In this document: in pieces, positions 11,822 through 21,263 of the stretch | Numbering within the stretch: the first letter of the stretch is position 1 | How the letters are laid out: every line of letters begins with the position of its first letter | NCBI RefSeq assembly: GCF_003952265.1 | Contig: NZ_CP034438.1 | Location: 372,001-436,000, forward strand | DNA length: 64,000 nt | Source of the DNA: Flaviflexus salsibiostraticola | Lineage (GTDB): Bacteria; Actinomycetota; Actinomycetes; Actinomycetales; Actinomycetaceae | Direction: 5' to 3' | Notes under the pieces: generated by a model | The model's input: the letters and a program-made list of their open reading frames with translations, nothing else | Told to the model about the DNA's origin: nothing | Database searches by the model: none | Position numbers and translations under genes: made by a program

Positions 11822-13099
11822 ATGGCGCTGCGCAACCTGCTGGCCGATACTCGGCCGCTGCAGAACCCGCACTTCCGCCGCCTGTGGTCGGCGAACATCA
11901 TCACGGTCATTGGCGCTCAGATGACACTCGTGGCCGTGCCCGCCCAGCTGTACTCGATGACCGGAAGCTCGGCATATGTCGGACTGTCGGGCATCTTCGG
12001 CCTCGTCCCCCTCCTCATCTTCGGGCTCTGGGGCGGCGCCCTGGCCGACGCCCTCGACCGTCGCCGGCTCCTCATCGTCACCGTCATCGGCATCGTCGTC
12101 ACGTCGTCGCTGTTCTTCGTGTGGACCGCTCTCGGCAACACGAATGTGTGGCTCATCCTCCTCACCTTCTCGGCCCAACAGGCGTTCTTCGCCGCCAACC
12201 AGCCGGCCCGGATCTCGATCCTTCCCCAGCTGCTGCCAAGCGGTCAGATACCGGCGGCGAACGCGCTCAACATGACGGTCATCTCAGCCGGTGGTATCGC
12301 GGGACCCCTCATCGGCGGGGCCCTCATCCCCGTGCTCGGCTTCCAGTGGCTCTACTTCGCCGACATCCTTCTCCTCCTGCCCACCCTACTCGCCGTCATC
12401 GGACTGCCGAGCCTTGTCCCGGCTGGCGCTCAGAAGAAGAAGGCGCCGGGATGGCGGTCGGTCATCGAGGGTCTCGTCTATCTCATGGGCCACAAGATTC
12501 TTCTCATGAGCTTCGTCGTCGACCTCATCGCCATGATCTTCGGCATGCCGAGGGCGCTGTTCCCCCAGATCGCCCATGAATCCTTCGGCTCGAGCATGAG
12601 CGGTGGCCTCGCGTTCGGGATTCTCTATGCCGCGATACCCCTCGGATCGGCCCTCGGGGGAGTGTTCTCCGGCTGGGTCTCCCGCATCAGACACCACGGT
12701 CTCGCCGTCATCCTCTGCATTATTGCCTGGGGGCTATCGATGACAGGCTTCGGCATCGCCGTCCACTTCGCGACCGGCGCGCCCGATCACTGGCTGTGGA
12801 TCGGCGCCTTCTTCCTCGTCCTGGGCGGAGCGGCAGACATCGCATCGGCCGCCTTCCGCCAGACCATGCTCCTGACGGCCGCAAGTGACGAAGTGCGAGG
12901 ACGCCTCCAGGGTGTGTTCTTCGTCGTCGTCTCAGGCGGCCCCCGCATCGCCGACGTCGCCCACGGTGCAGCCGCCGTCTATGTCGGAACAGCACTCGCC
13001 ACGGGCGGCGGCGGAATCCTCGTGGTACTCCTCGTCCTGCTGTGCGCGCTTCTCGTACCGGCCTTCACCCGGTACCGGGTCGAGCCGAGCGTTGAATGA
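11822..13099 (+). CDS. Major facilitator superfamily transporter (EntS/MFS_3-like)
   Basis: A 425-residue protein with about 12 membrane segments. The N-terminal FRRLWSANIITVIGAQMTLVAVPAQLY and the loop motif GALADALDRRRLLI (MFS motif A region) resemble the EntS/MFS_3 branch, which includes siderophore and drug exporters. The substrate cannot be assigned. The ATG at 11822 gives the usual family N-terminus; an in-frame GTG six bases upstream (11816) lies close behind GGGGCGG and may be the true start. The gene converges on treZ across a long hairpin. Confidence 0.8.
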   Translation: MALRNLLADTRPLQNPHFRRLWSANIITVIGAQMTLVAVPAQLYSMTGSSAYVGLSGIFGLVPLLIFGLWGGALADALDRRRLLIVTVIGIVVTSSLFFVWTALGNTNVWLILLTFSAQQAFFAANQPARISILPQLLPSGQIPAANALNMTVISAGGIAGPLIGGALIPVLGFQWLYFADILLLLPTLLAVIGLPSLVPAGAQKKKAPGWRSVIEGLVYLMGHKILLMSFVVDLIAMIFGMPRALFPQIAHESFGSSMSGGLAFGILYAAIPLGSALGGVFSGWVSRIRHHGLAVILCIIAWGLSMTGFGIAVHFATGAPDHWLWIGAFFLVLGGAADIASAAFRQTMLLTAASDEVRGRLQGVFFVVVSGGPRIADVAHGAAAVYVGTALATGGGGILVVLLVLLCALLVPAFTRYRVEPSVE

Positions 13100-13146
13100 G
13101 GCTTCCCGCAGTACGGACTCGCCGGTCGGCCGAGGTCTTCTGACAG

Positions 13147-13184
13147 GGAAGGGCCCGGACGGCTGACGCAGTCCGGGCCCTTCC
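13147..13184. terminator. Hairpin between convergent MFS and treZ genes
   Basis: GGAAGGGCCCGGAC (13147-13160) and GTCCGGGCCCTTCC (13171-13184) form a perfect 14-base-pair stem with a ten-base loop between the stops of two convergent genes. It can fold on either strand and probably serves both, although neither side has a clear T run. Confidence 0.7.
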
Positions 13185-13197
13185 ACGTCAAGATCTC

Positions 13198-14916
13198 CTA
13201 CCTGATGACGGCGACCGACTCTGGCTCGAGAGTGATCGAGTCGCCCTGGTCGACGCTGCCGCGGGTGAGGAGAACCTCGCCGGCGGGGACCGTCAACTTC
13301 TCGTCCGACGTATTGATGACGAGCCGTGCCGTGTCCCGGTGGAGGATGTACTGCCCGGGTGCGGGACGCTCGAGTCGGGTTGCCAGCCGGTCGGGCGAGG
13401 CGAAGGACGGCTCGCCCTTGCGGATCTGGATGAGGTGCTTGACGAACTCAAGGATGTCGCCATTGTTCGCCTTCTCATCCCAGTCGAGCTTCGAGCCTTC
13501 GAAGGTCTCGATGGCCTGAGGGTCCGGCACCACGAAATCCGGGCCGTAGATCTCCTCCCATCCATGGGCACCGAACTCGGAGAGCCTGCCCTGGGAGACG
13601 AGTGGGCCGAGCTCCTCGCTGTGGTCTGTGAAGAACGCGAACCGGGACTTTGTGTTCCACTCCTGGCCCTGGAAGAGCATGGGCGTGAAGGGGGAGAGGA
13701 TGACCAGCGCGAGCGAGCCGAGCGATTCGACTTCGGAGAGGTGCTCCGAGGGTCTGTCGCCCTGAGCGCGGTTGCCGACCTGGTCGTGGTTCTGGTCATA
13801 GACGACGAAGGCGTGACCGTCGATTGAGTCAGGGACCGGCGTGCCCCACGGGGCGCCCCTGAACGTCGACTCCGATCCATCGTGATAGAACGCGCCCCGG
13901 AAAACCTTGGCGAGGGCATTCTCGTCGCCGAAGTCGACATAGTAGCCGTGCGTCTCACCCGTGAAGGCGGCGTGAAGGGCATGGTGGACGTCGTCCGCCC
14001 ACTGCATGTCCATGCCCCATCCGTCCTCGTCGGTGGGGGAGATGACGGCGGGATCGTTGAGATCGGATTCGGCGATGAGAGTAAGGGGCCGGCCGAGCTC
14101 ACCCGACAGTGCCCTCGTCGCGTCCGCCAGCTCGGCGAGGATATGAACGGGGGAGTCGTCGATGAGGGCGTGGATCGCATCGAGACGCAGGGCGTCGATG
14201 TGGAACTCCTCGAACCAGCGCAGCGCAGAGGACAGGATGTGCTCGCGCACGCCCTCGCTGCCCTCATCGTCGAGATTGATCGCCGTGCCCCACGGGGTCT
14301 CGTGCCGATCCGTGAAGTATGGAGCGAACTGGTCGAGGTAGTTCCCGTCGGGGCCCAGGTGGTTGTGGACGACGTCGAGGCAGACTCCGAGGCCGCGCCG
14401 GTGGCAGGCGTCGACGAACTTGGCGAGGCCTTGCGGGCCACCGTATGCCTCATGGACGGCCGTCCAGCTCACCCCGTCGTATCCCCAGCCCCGCTCACCC
14501 GGGAAGGGTGCAACGGGCATGATCTCGACCATGTCGACACCGAGCTCGGCGAGGTGATCGAGCCGCTCGATCGCGGACGCGAACGTGCCCTCGGCGGTGA
14601 AGGTGCCGATGTGCATCTCGTACAGCACCGCACCCCGTGCATCGACTCCGTCGAAGTCGCCGTCGGACCAGGACAGCGTCGATGTGTCGAAGACGCGGGA
14701 CGGCCCGTGGACACCCCATGGCTGTTCGGCGCTCCTCGGATCGGGGAGCATGGGCCCCCCGTCGATCGAGAACCCGTACGCCGTGCCGTGGGGCAGCACC
14801 GGAACGTGCCAGTACTCGCCCTCGCGCGTCAGCGGCCTGCGCTCGAAGTCATCGCCGGGACTCCAGTCGGGGCCGCCGATGAGGAGATCGAGAGTGGTCG
14901 GCTTGGGTGCCCACAT
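13198..14916 (-). CDS. treZ: Malto-oligosyltrehalose trehalohydrolase
   Basis: A 572-residue GH13 enzyme that releases trehalose from the maltooligosyltrehalose made by TreY. An N-terminal Ig-like domain (about 1-95) precedes the (beta/alpha)8 barrel; the nucleophile Asp is in DALRLDAIHALID, the acid/base Glu in LIAESDLND, and the third carboxylate in YDQNHDQVGNRAQG, a TreZ signature. The ATG at 14916 starts one base after the treY stop and fits the family N-terminus; the frame runs far upstream inside treY but that part is antisense-like shadow. Last gene of glgX-treY-treZ. Confidence 0.94.
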   Translation of the reverse strand: MWAPKPTTLDLLIGGPDWSPGDDFERRPLTREGEYWHVPVLPHGTAYGFSIDGGPMLPDPRSAEQPWGVHGPSRVFDTSTLSWSDGDFDGVDARGAVLYEMHIGTFTAEGTFASAIERLDHLAELGVDMVEIMPVAPFPGERGWGYDGVSWTAVHEAYGGPQGLAKFVDACHRRGLGVCLDVVHNHLGPDGNYLDQFAPYFTDRHETPWGTAINLDDEGSEGVREHILSSALRWFEEFHIDALRLDAIHALIDDSPVHILAELADATRALSGELGRPLTLIAESDLNDPAVISPTDEDGWGMDMQWADDVHHALHAAFTGETHGYYVDFGDENALAKVFRGAFYHDGSESTFRGAPWGTPVPDSIDGHAFVVYDQNHDQVGNRAQGDRPSEHLSEVESLGSLALVILSPFTPMLFQGQEWNTKSRFAFFTDHSEELGPLVSQGRLSEFGAHGWEEIYGPDFVVPDPQAIETFEGSKLDWDEKANNGDILEFVKHLIQIRKGEPSFASPDRLATRLERPAPGQYILHRDTARLVINTSDEKLTVPAGEVLLTRGSVDQGDSITLEPESVAVIR

Positions 14917-14917
14917 G

Positions 14918-17425
14918 TCAGTCTTCCCTCCTGAGGACCGCAACCGGCATGGTCGCCAGCAGCTCGGCCAGGTTGATGCTTCCCCCGTCGTACGTCTTCC
15001 CGGTGAGGATGTCGGTCCACGACCCCTCCGGGACGACGACCGTGTGATCCCCGAAGCCGCTGTGGGTGATCTCCGCGTAGAGACGCTCGGTGACGACGGC
15101 GACCTGGGCCTCGTCGCCCTGCGTCCGGGCATAGGCGAAGGCATGCCCGGTCGTGACGGGCAGCGGCCTGTAGCCGCCACCGACGAACACATCCGGCATC
15201 TCACGCCGCAGCCGCAGGATCCGCGACACGAGCCACAGCTTCTCCTCGTCGAGACTCGGATGGGAACCGAGGCCGTGATCGTCGAGCTTGGTGAGCATGG
15301 GGACGATGTCCCCGTACCGCACCGTGCGACGATTGTCCGGGTCGACGAGGGAGTTCTGGGTGATCTCCTCGCCCTGATAGTTGTCGGCGACACCGAGGAT
15401 CGTCAGCTGGATCGCCTTCGCGGCGAGGAGGACCGAGCGGACCGCGGGGGCCGTGTGCTCGTAGAACTCCGCGATCTTCGCGCCGATCTTTTCATCGGTG
15501 ATGAGGTAGCGGGCGAACATGAAGAGCGCGTTCTCGGCATCCTCGTTCGGCTCCGTCCACGTCGTCCAGACCTTCTGCTCGCGGGAGGCCTTCTCCAGGT
15601 ACTGGATGAGGCGCTCGTGGCTGATCGGACCCCGGTCCGTCCACGTGCCGATGATCGTCTGCCACAGCAGGTTCTCGGTGCGTCCGTTGAGCGAGGCGGG
15701 GCGCTGCTTGGCAGCCATCTCCCGCACCTCCTCGAGCAGACTCTGCCACTCGCCCGCGTACTGCGAGAGAACGCTGATCCGGGCGCGGACATCCTCGCCG
15801 CGCTTCGTGTCATGCGTCGTCCCCGCCGTCATCGTCACCGGCCAGGACTGCATCGTGCGCTGCACCCACGCGTGCATCTGGTCGCTCGAATAGGTGGGCG
15901 TGTAGGCGTAGGAGCCGACCTCGCACGAGGACAGCAGAAGCGTCCATCGATAGAAGGCGGTGTCCTCGATGCCCTTCGCCATGACGGGCCCGCAGGCCTG
16001 CTGGAAGCGGATGATGAGCTCGGCCCGCTTCTTCTCATGGGTCCGGCCGGCCGAGCCGATCTCGGCGCCGAGCAGCAGCTCGACGACGATCTCGAGCGTC
16101 TCGTGCCGGTCCTCCGCCAGGCGCTTCTTCGCGCGCTCGGCCGCCTCACGCAGGGCGCGCTCTGCCTGCGGGGCGGGCCGCTCGCCGGGGACGACGTACG
16201 CGCGGTACCTGTCCATCTCCAGAATGAGGGCGACAACCGATTCCCGCAGCGAGCGGAACGTATGATCCCGCAGGCGCACGTCGGCGCTGCACAGTGCCGA
16301 GAGGATGTCGGCGAGCCGGTCGATCTCGGCGAAGAGCGACTCGGCGATGATCTGCTCCTTGCCGGACATGATGATCGAGTGGAGGTCCCCGGCGGAATCA
16401 CCGGCGATATCCTCCATGATCGTGCCGAGCGCAATGATCCCGTTCGGGTCCGTCTCGAGCGCCTGGATGCGCCAGGCCGAGTCGTACCCAGTCGTCCCGG
16501 AGACGGGCCAGTCGCCCGGCAGCTCCTCATCGCCGTCGAGGATCTTCTCGGCGACGATCCACGCGCCGTCGGTCGCCTCCGAGAGGTCCCGGAAGTAGCC
16601 GCGGGGGTCCGCCAGACCATCGGGGTGATCGATGCGGAAGCCGTCGATGTAGCCCTTCCTGTAGAGCTGGAGAAGGCGGCGATGGGTCTTCTCGAACACA
16701 TCCTCCCGCTCAACGCGTACGGCGGCGAGCGTATCGACGTCGAAGAACCGACGGTAGTTCAGCTCCTCGTTCGCGACCTTCCAGTAGGCGAGCCGGTAGT
16801 ACTGGCGCTCGAGGAGGTCCGCGAGCGGCAGAGACTCGGTGGCGTCCTTGACGGGGAAGATGTGGTCGTAATAAACGAGGACGTGCTGTTCACCCTCGTC
16901 CTCGAAGCCGGGGATGACCCGCGTCTCGAGCTTGATCGTGTCCTCCGCGAGAGCGGTGCCGATCCGCGTGCCGAGGACGGGCATGAGGACACCCTCACCC
17001 TCCTCCTCGATCTCGATGTCGAACCAGTCGACATAGGGAGAGTCAGGCCCGTACTTGAGGACGGACCAGAGCTCCTTGTTGATGTAGAGAGGGGTGGGCA
17101 CCGCCATATGGTTGGGGACGACATCAACGATGACCCCCATGCCGAGCCTGTGCGCCTCGTCGGCCAGCGTGCGGAACGCACGCTCCCCGCCCATCTCCGT
17201 CGAGATCGACGAGTGGTCGACGACGTCGTAGCCGTGGGTGGAGCCGGGAGCGGCCTGGAGGATGGGCGAGCAGTAGATGTCGGTGACGCCGAGGCTGTCG
17301 AGATAGGGCAGCAATCTCCGAGCCTGGGAGAACGTCAGGTCGGGCCCGAGCTGGAGTCGATAGGTCGACACCGGCTGGCGGCGTCCCGGCCTCGGGGTGT
17401 GCGAATGGGCGTGTCGCTCAGGCAT
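14918..17425 (-). CDS. treY: Malto-oligosyltrehalose synthase
   Basis: An 835-residue GH13 enzyme that turns the reducing-end alpha-1,4 bond of a linear glucan into the alpha-1,1 bond of maltooligosyltrehalose. Family features: STYRLQL near the N-terminus, DVVPNHMAVP, the nucleophile region DGFRIDHPDGLADPRGYF, the acid/base Glu in WIVAEKIL, and TAGTTHDTKRGEDVRAR. The ATG at 17425 overlaps the 3' end of glgX by eight bases. Length is usual for TreY. With TreZ it forms the TreYZ route from glycogen to trehalose. Confidence 0.94.
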   Translation of the reverse strand: MPERHAHSHTPRPGRRQPVSTYRLQLGPDLTFSQARRLLPYLDSLGVTDIYCSPILQAAPGSTHGYDVVDHSSISTEMGGERAFRTLADEAHRLGMGVIVDVVPNHMAVPTPLYINKELWSVLKYGPDSPYVDWFDIEIEEEGEGVLMPVLGTRIGTALAEDTIKLETRVIPGFEDEGEQHVLVYYDHIFPVKDATESLPLADLLERQYYRLAYWKVANEELNYRRFFDVDTLAAVRVEREDVFEKTHRRLLQLYRKGYIDGFRIDHPDGLADPRGYFRDLSEATDGAWIVAEKILDGDEELPGDWPVSGTTGYDSAWRIQALETDPNGIIALGTIMEDIAGDSAGDLHSIIMSGKEQIIAESLFAEIDRLADILSALCSADVRLRDHTFRSLRESVVALILEMDRYRAYVVPGERPAPQAERALREAAERAKKRLAEDRHETLEIVVELLLGAEIGSAGRTHEKKRAELIIRFQQACGPVMAKGIEDTAFYRWTLLLSSCEVGSYAYTPTYSSDQMHAWVQRTMQSWPVTMTAGTTHDTKRGEDVRARISVLSQYAGEWQSLLEEVREMAAKQRPASLNGRTENLLWQTIIGTWTDRGPISHERLIQYLEKASREQKVWTTWTEPNEDAENALFMFARYLITDEKIGAKIAEFYEHTAPAVRSVLLAAKAIQLTILGVADNYQGEEITQNSLVDPDNRRTVRYGDIVPMLTKLDDHGLGSHPSLDEEKLWLVSRILRLRREMPDVFVGGGYRPLPVTTGHAFAYARTQGDEAQVAVVTERLYAEITHSGFGDHTVVVPEGSWTDILTGKTYDGGSINLAELLATMPVAVLRRED

Positions 17426-19631
17426 CTGTCTCTTTCTTCTCCGCTGCCGCCGAGGGAGTCTCGGCCTCATTGTTCGATGCGGCTTCGTTCCTCAGCTCAA
17501 GCTCCTCTTCGCGCTGCTCGGCCGGACGCTCGAGGATGACGATGGAGCGGCTCGTCACGGTGTAGACCGAGCCCGCGGCGTGCTCGGTGCCCTCGGATTC
17601 CGGTGAGGCCGTGTTGAGCACCTCGTGCCACGTCATGCCGTAGGCCTCGTTCGGGAGCGTGAAATCGATGTCCGAGGAGTCCGCGGAGATGAGGACGAGC
17701 AGATCGCTGTCGATGACCTTCTCACCGCGATGGTTGGGCTCCGAGATCGCGGCCCCGTTGAGGTAGATCATGACGGACTTCGCGTAGGACGTGTTCCAGT
17801 CCTCGTCGGTCATCCGCTCGCCGGACGGGACAAGCCACTCGATCTCGCCGAGCTCGGACTCACCGCCATGCGTCGAGTCGCCGGCGAAGAAGCGGCGCTT
17901 GCGCAGGAGCGGGTGGCTGTGGCGGAAGTTGACGATCTTCTGTGCGAACTCGAGGAGCTCCTCCTGCTCCGTCGTCCAGTCCCAGCTGACCCAGGCCAGC
18001 TCATTGTCCTGGCAGTATGTGTTGTTGTTGCCGAGCTGGGTCCTGCCCATCTCATCGCCGTGCGAGATCATCGGAACGCCCTGCGACAGGAGGAGAGTCG
18101 TGAGGAAGTTCTTGATCTGGCGGAGGCGAAGTCCCTTGACCGCGGGATCGTCTGTCGGTCCCTCGACGCCGCAGTTCCAGGACCTGTTGTGGGATTCGCC
18201 GTCGGCACCGCCCTCGCCGTTCGCCTCGTTCCTCTTCTCGTTGTAGGAGACGAGGTCCCTCATCGTGAAGCCGTCATGGGCGGTGACGAAGTTGATCGAG
18301 GCGACGGGCCGGCGACCGGAGTGCTCGTAGAGGTCGGAGGAGCCGGTGATGCGGGAGGCGAGTTCGGAGAGCATGGCTGGCTCGCCGCGCCAGAAGTCGC
18401 GGACCGTGTCCCGATATTGGCCGTTCCATTCCGTCCACAGCGGCGGGAAGCCGCCGACGTTGTAGCCGCCCTCGCCGACGTCCCACGGCTCGGCGATGAG
18501 CTTGACCTGGGAGATGACCGGATCCTGCTGGATGATGTCGAAGAATGCAGAGAGACGGTCCACAGCATGCAGCTCGCGGGCAAGGGTCGATGCGAGGTCG
18601 AACCGGAAACCGTCGACGTGCATCTCCGTCACCCAGTATCGCAGGGAGTCCATGATGAGCTGGAGTGAATGCGGGGACGACATGTTGAGCGAGTTGCCTG
18701 TGCCCGTCGTGTCGAAGTAGTGCGCCTCATCGCCCGGCACGAGCCGGTAGTACGAGGCGTTGTCGATGCCGCGGAAGGAGAGCGTGGGACCCATATGGTT
18801 GCCCTCGGCCGTGTGGTTGTAGACGACGTCGAGGATCACCTCGATGTTCGCCTCATGGTAGGCCTTGACCATGGCCTTGAACTCGTCGACCTGCTCGCCG
18901 CGGGTACCGTAGGACGCGTACGTATTCTGTGGTGCGAAGAAGCCGATCGTGTTGTAGCCCCAGTAGTTCGACAGCCCCTTCTCCTGCAGGTATGTATCGT
19001 TGACGAACTGATGGACAGGCATGAGCTCGATCGCGGTCACACCCAGATCGCTGAGGTGCTCGATGATCGAAGGATGGGCGAGGCCCGAATACGTTCCCCG
19101 CATATCCTCCGGCACATCGGGGTGCAGCATCGACATGCCCTTGACGTGCGCCTCGTAGATGACGGAGTTGTGGTAGTCGTGACCCGGGGGCCGGTCGTGG
19201 CCCCAGTCGAAGAAGGGGTTGACGACGACCGAGACCATCGTGTGGCCGAGTGAATCCTCCTCGTTCCGCTGGGACGGGTCGTCGAAGGAATAGGAGAAGA
19301 CTGCGGGGGAGTTCTCGACGTGACCGTCGATCGCCTTCGCATAGGGATCGAGGAGAAGCTTCGACGGGTCGCAGCGGTGCCCGTTGTCTGGATCGTAGGG
19401 CCCGTGGACACGGTAGCCGTACAGCTGCCCGGGACGCACGCCGGGGATGTAGCAGTGCCAGACGAAGGCGTCGACTTCGGTCAGTTCAATCCGCTCTTCG
19501 TTCTTGTCGTCGTCGAGGAGGCACAGCTCCACGCGTTCGGCGACGGATGAGAAGATCGCGAAATTTGTGCCCGTGCCGTCATAGGTGGCGCCGAGCGGAT
19601 AGGGTCTTCCAGGCCAAGTTTCCATGTCCAT
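17418..19631 (-). CDS. glgX: Glycogen debranching enzyme GlgX/TreX
   Basis: A 737-residue isoamylase-type GH13 enzyme that hydrolyses alpha-1,6 branches and feeds linear chains to TreY. It has an N-terminal CBM48 (PLGATYDGTGTNFAIFSSVAERVELCL), then the barrel with DVVYNHTAEGNHMGPTLSFRG, nucleophile region HVDGFRFDLAS, acid/base LIAEPWDVG and NFVTAHDGFT. The C-terminal tail of about 45 residues is rich in Glu and Ala (EEELELRNEAASNNEAE) and looks disordered. Alternative start two codons downstream. First gene of the minus-strand trehalose operon; trehalose is a common stress solute in actinobacteria. Confidence 0.94.
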   Translation of the reverse strand: MDMETWPGRPYPLGATYDGTGTNFAIFSSVAERVELCLLDDDKNEERIELTEVDAFVWHCYIPGVRPGQLYGYRVHGPYDPDNGHRCDPSKLLLDPYAKAIDGHVENSPAVFSYSFDDPSQRNEEDSLGHTMVSVVVNPFFDWGHDRPPGHDYHNSVIYEAHVKGMSMLHPDVPEDMRGTYSGLAHPSIIEHLSDLGVTAIELMPVHQFVNDTYLQEKGLSNYWGYNTIGFFAPQNTYASYGTRGEQVDEFKAMVKAYHEANIEVILDVVYNHTAEGNHMGPTLSFRGIDNASYYRLVPGDEAHYFDTTGTGNSLNMSSPHSLQLIMDSLRYWVTEMHVDGFRFDLASTLARELHAVDRLSAFFDIIQQDPVISQVKLIAEPWDVGEGGYNVGGFPPLWTEWNGQYRDTVRDFWRGEPAMLSELASRITGSSDLYEHSGRRPVASINFVTAHDGFTMRDLVSYNEKRNEANGEGGADGESHNRSWNCGVEGPTDDPAVKGLRLRQIKNFLTTLLLSQGVPMISHGDEMGRTQLGNNNTYCQDNELAWVSWDWTTEQEELLEFAQKIVNFRHSHPLLRKRRFFAGDSTHGGESELGEIEWLVPSGERMTDEDWNTSYAKSVMIYLNGAAISEPNHRGEKVIDSDLLVLISADSSDIDFTLPNEAYGMTWHEVLNTASPESEGTEHAAGSVYTVTSRSIVILERPAEQREEELELRNEAASNNEAETPSAAAEKKETDA

Positions 19632-19788
19632 AGAATGTCATGAACTACTCCACAGTGCAGAGTTCTTGTGTTCTGGGCGAATCGCGGCGCGCCTCCCGCG
19701 CGTGACGTCCGCATACTGCATCATCCCAGGCTCGGAGGCTCGAGAGACCAGCGGACAGCTCACCCGGTTGGTCGGGGGAGCACACTGG

Positions 19789-20922
19789 TCACAGCAGGTT
19801 CCAGGCCTTCGAGAGCTGATCGGTGACAGGCTGCGTTTCCCGCTGCCTGCCAAACACTCGCATGACCCGACGCCGGAGTTCAGGGTCCGCCATGCCCGGG
19901 TTCTTCCCACGGAGGAAGCGAGCAGCATTCGCGATCTCGACCGGGCTGATGAGGTGGAAGGGTCGGTGGTGGTCGCCGGCGGGGCGGAACTCCGACCATG
20001 TCTCCCGATCGATCTCCGCCGGCCAGACGAAGCCGTCCCCATCTATCCAGAAGTCATGACCATCGATCCGCGCTCCGCGACCCGTCGCGCACATCCGCTT
20101 GATGACACCTGACGTGCGGGTCTCTTGCCTGGTGGTCTTGCGGCGGATGTCGAAGGACGCGAGAACGAGCCGAGTGAGACGGTCGATGTGAATGGGGCCC
20201 TCAAAGCTGACGATCTCTGAGACGGCAGCACGCAGCTGCGCCTTCGACGCCTTTCTCCGTGGGTATTCGATGACGTCGCTGCCTCCGACCGGAACGACAG
20301 TCCACGGCTCGTACTCGAGCCGCCTATTGCCGATTGTGGTGTCGGGATCACCGTCTCGACTGAGGACCTCAGTATCCGGCTCGACACCTTCGTCGCCATC
20401 CGTCCCGTCATCCGCGTCGGGATCGTCCACCTCGATCGGGTTCGGGGTCTCATCCGCCTGCTGCACCGAGATGTTCTCCTCGGCGGCGAGCGCTTCCAGC
20501 GCTTGGCGTCTGAACGTTCTGAGCGCCTCCATTCCCTCGCCGTCATCGAGCTGTTCGAGCAGCCGCAGTGCGTAGTCGCTGGATCTGAACGCGTCGATCG
20601 TTGTGAGGGGAGCGTTGTGGGCGCTCTGGTTCCGGAAGATCTTGAGCTCCGCTGCCAGCCTCTTGACCGAGTAGCTGTCGCGCCCAAACGGCCATCCAAG
20701 TTCGCCAAGTCGTTCGGACAGCATCCTCAGCTGGGCCTGAAGATCGTATCGCTCGATGGCGTAGCTGCGCTTCTTCTGGTTCTGCTGGTCGAGCAGAGCG
20801 AGCACGACCGTCCAGGGATGACCGCCGAGAACGTCGTCGAGCCGTTCTGCAATGATCGGATCCAGCCTCGTCGTCAGATAGTCCAGTGTTTCTTTGACCG
20901 ACAGGGCGGGTTTGAACTCCAT
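19789..20922 (-). CDS. HEPN-domain protein with C-terminal DUF3320-like domain
   Basis: A 377-residue soluble protein. The N-terminal third resembles Swt1-type HEPN domains: helices followed by the motif R97-N-Q-S-A-H102, an Rx4H signature of HEPN RNases. A long acidic linker (about 150-195, DDPDADDGTDGDEGVEPD) leads to a region like DUF3320, the tail domain of large helicase-nuclease defence proteins (about 230-377, with RTLTRLV/RMCATGRG-like and ISPVEIANAARFLRG segments). No helicase or nuclease partner is next to it. A role in RNA cleavage, phage defence or stress is inference from the HEPN motif and accessory location; the DUF3320 match is by eye. Confidence 0.6.
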   Translation of the reverse strand: MEFKPALSVKETLDYLTTRLDPIIAERLDDVLGGHPWTVVLALLDQQNQKKRSYAIERYDLQAQLRMLSERLGELGWPFGRDSYSVKRLAAELKIFRNQSAHNAPLTTIDAFRSSDYALRLLEQLDDGEGMEALRTFRRQALEALAAEENISVQQADETPNPIEVDDPDADDGTDGDEGVEPDTEVLSRDGDPDTTIGNRRLEYEPWTVVPVGGSDVIEYPRRKASKAQLRAAVSEIVSFEGPIHIDRLTRLVLASFDIRRKTTRQETRTSGVIKRMCATGRGARIDGHDFWIDGDGFVWPAEIDRETWSEFRPAGDHHRPFHLISPVEIANAARFLRGKNPGMADPELRRRVMRVFGRQRETQPVTDQLSKAWNLL

Positions 20923-21263
20923 TGCTCACAGATCCTCTCGTCACCAAGTTCTCTTAGTGTCCACGGCGAGTCGTCATCGACTTCGGGGCACGTAATGAGT
21001 CTAACGTCGTTTTCGATCAGGACAGCCGTGGTCGGTAGGAGCGGCGCGCGGCCCGGAGGTCATGACTCTTCATGCCGGGGAGCGGAAATCGCGCGGCGGC
21101 ACCGATCGGTGCTCTTCAAGAGAAGCGTCATTCCGGTTCACTGTCGGGATGTGCCGGGCGACTGAATGGACACGACCGGGGGTTCTAAGCAGCGAATGGA
21201 GACGTCGGCGCCCGCCCAGGGAGAATTCCTGGGCTCACTCCCAGCAGCGATTGAGGCCTGGTG
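20923..21263. other. Intergenic stretch without a recognisable gene
   Basis: No open frame here has a convincing start or family match. The part near 20930-21000 should hold the promoter of the minus-strand HEPN gene. The only clear structure is the inverted repeat GCCCAGG (21214-21220) with CCTGGGC (21228-21234), which could be a terminator for the minus-strand SemiSWEET gene ending at 21264. Confidence 0.5.

Noticed and set aside
14585..17539. A 984-residue open frame on the plus strand opposite treZ and treY
   Set aside because: It is antisense to two well-supported GH13 genes, crosses their boundary, is composed of low-complexity Arg/Asp/Val/Leu runs and has no recognisable motif. It is a high-GC shadow.
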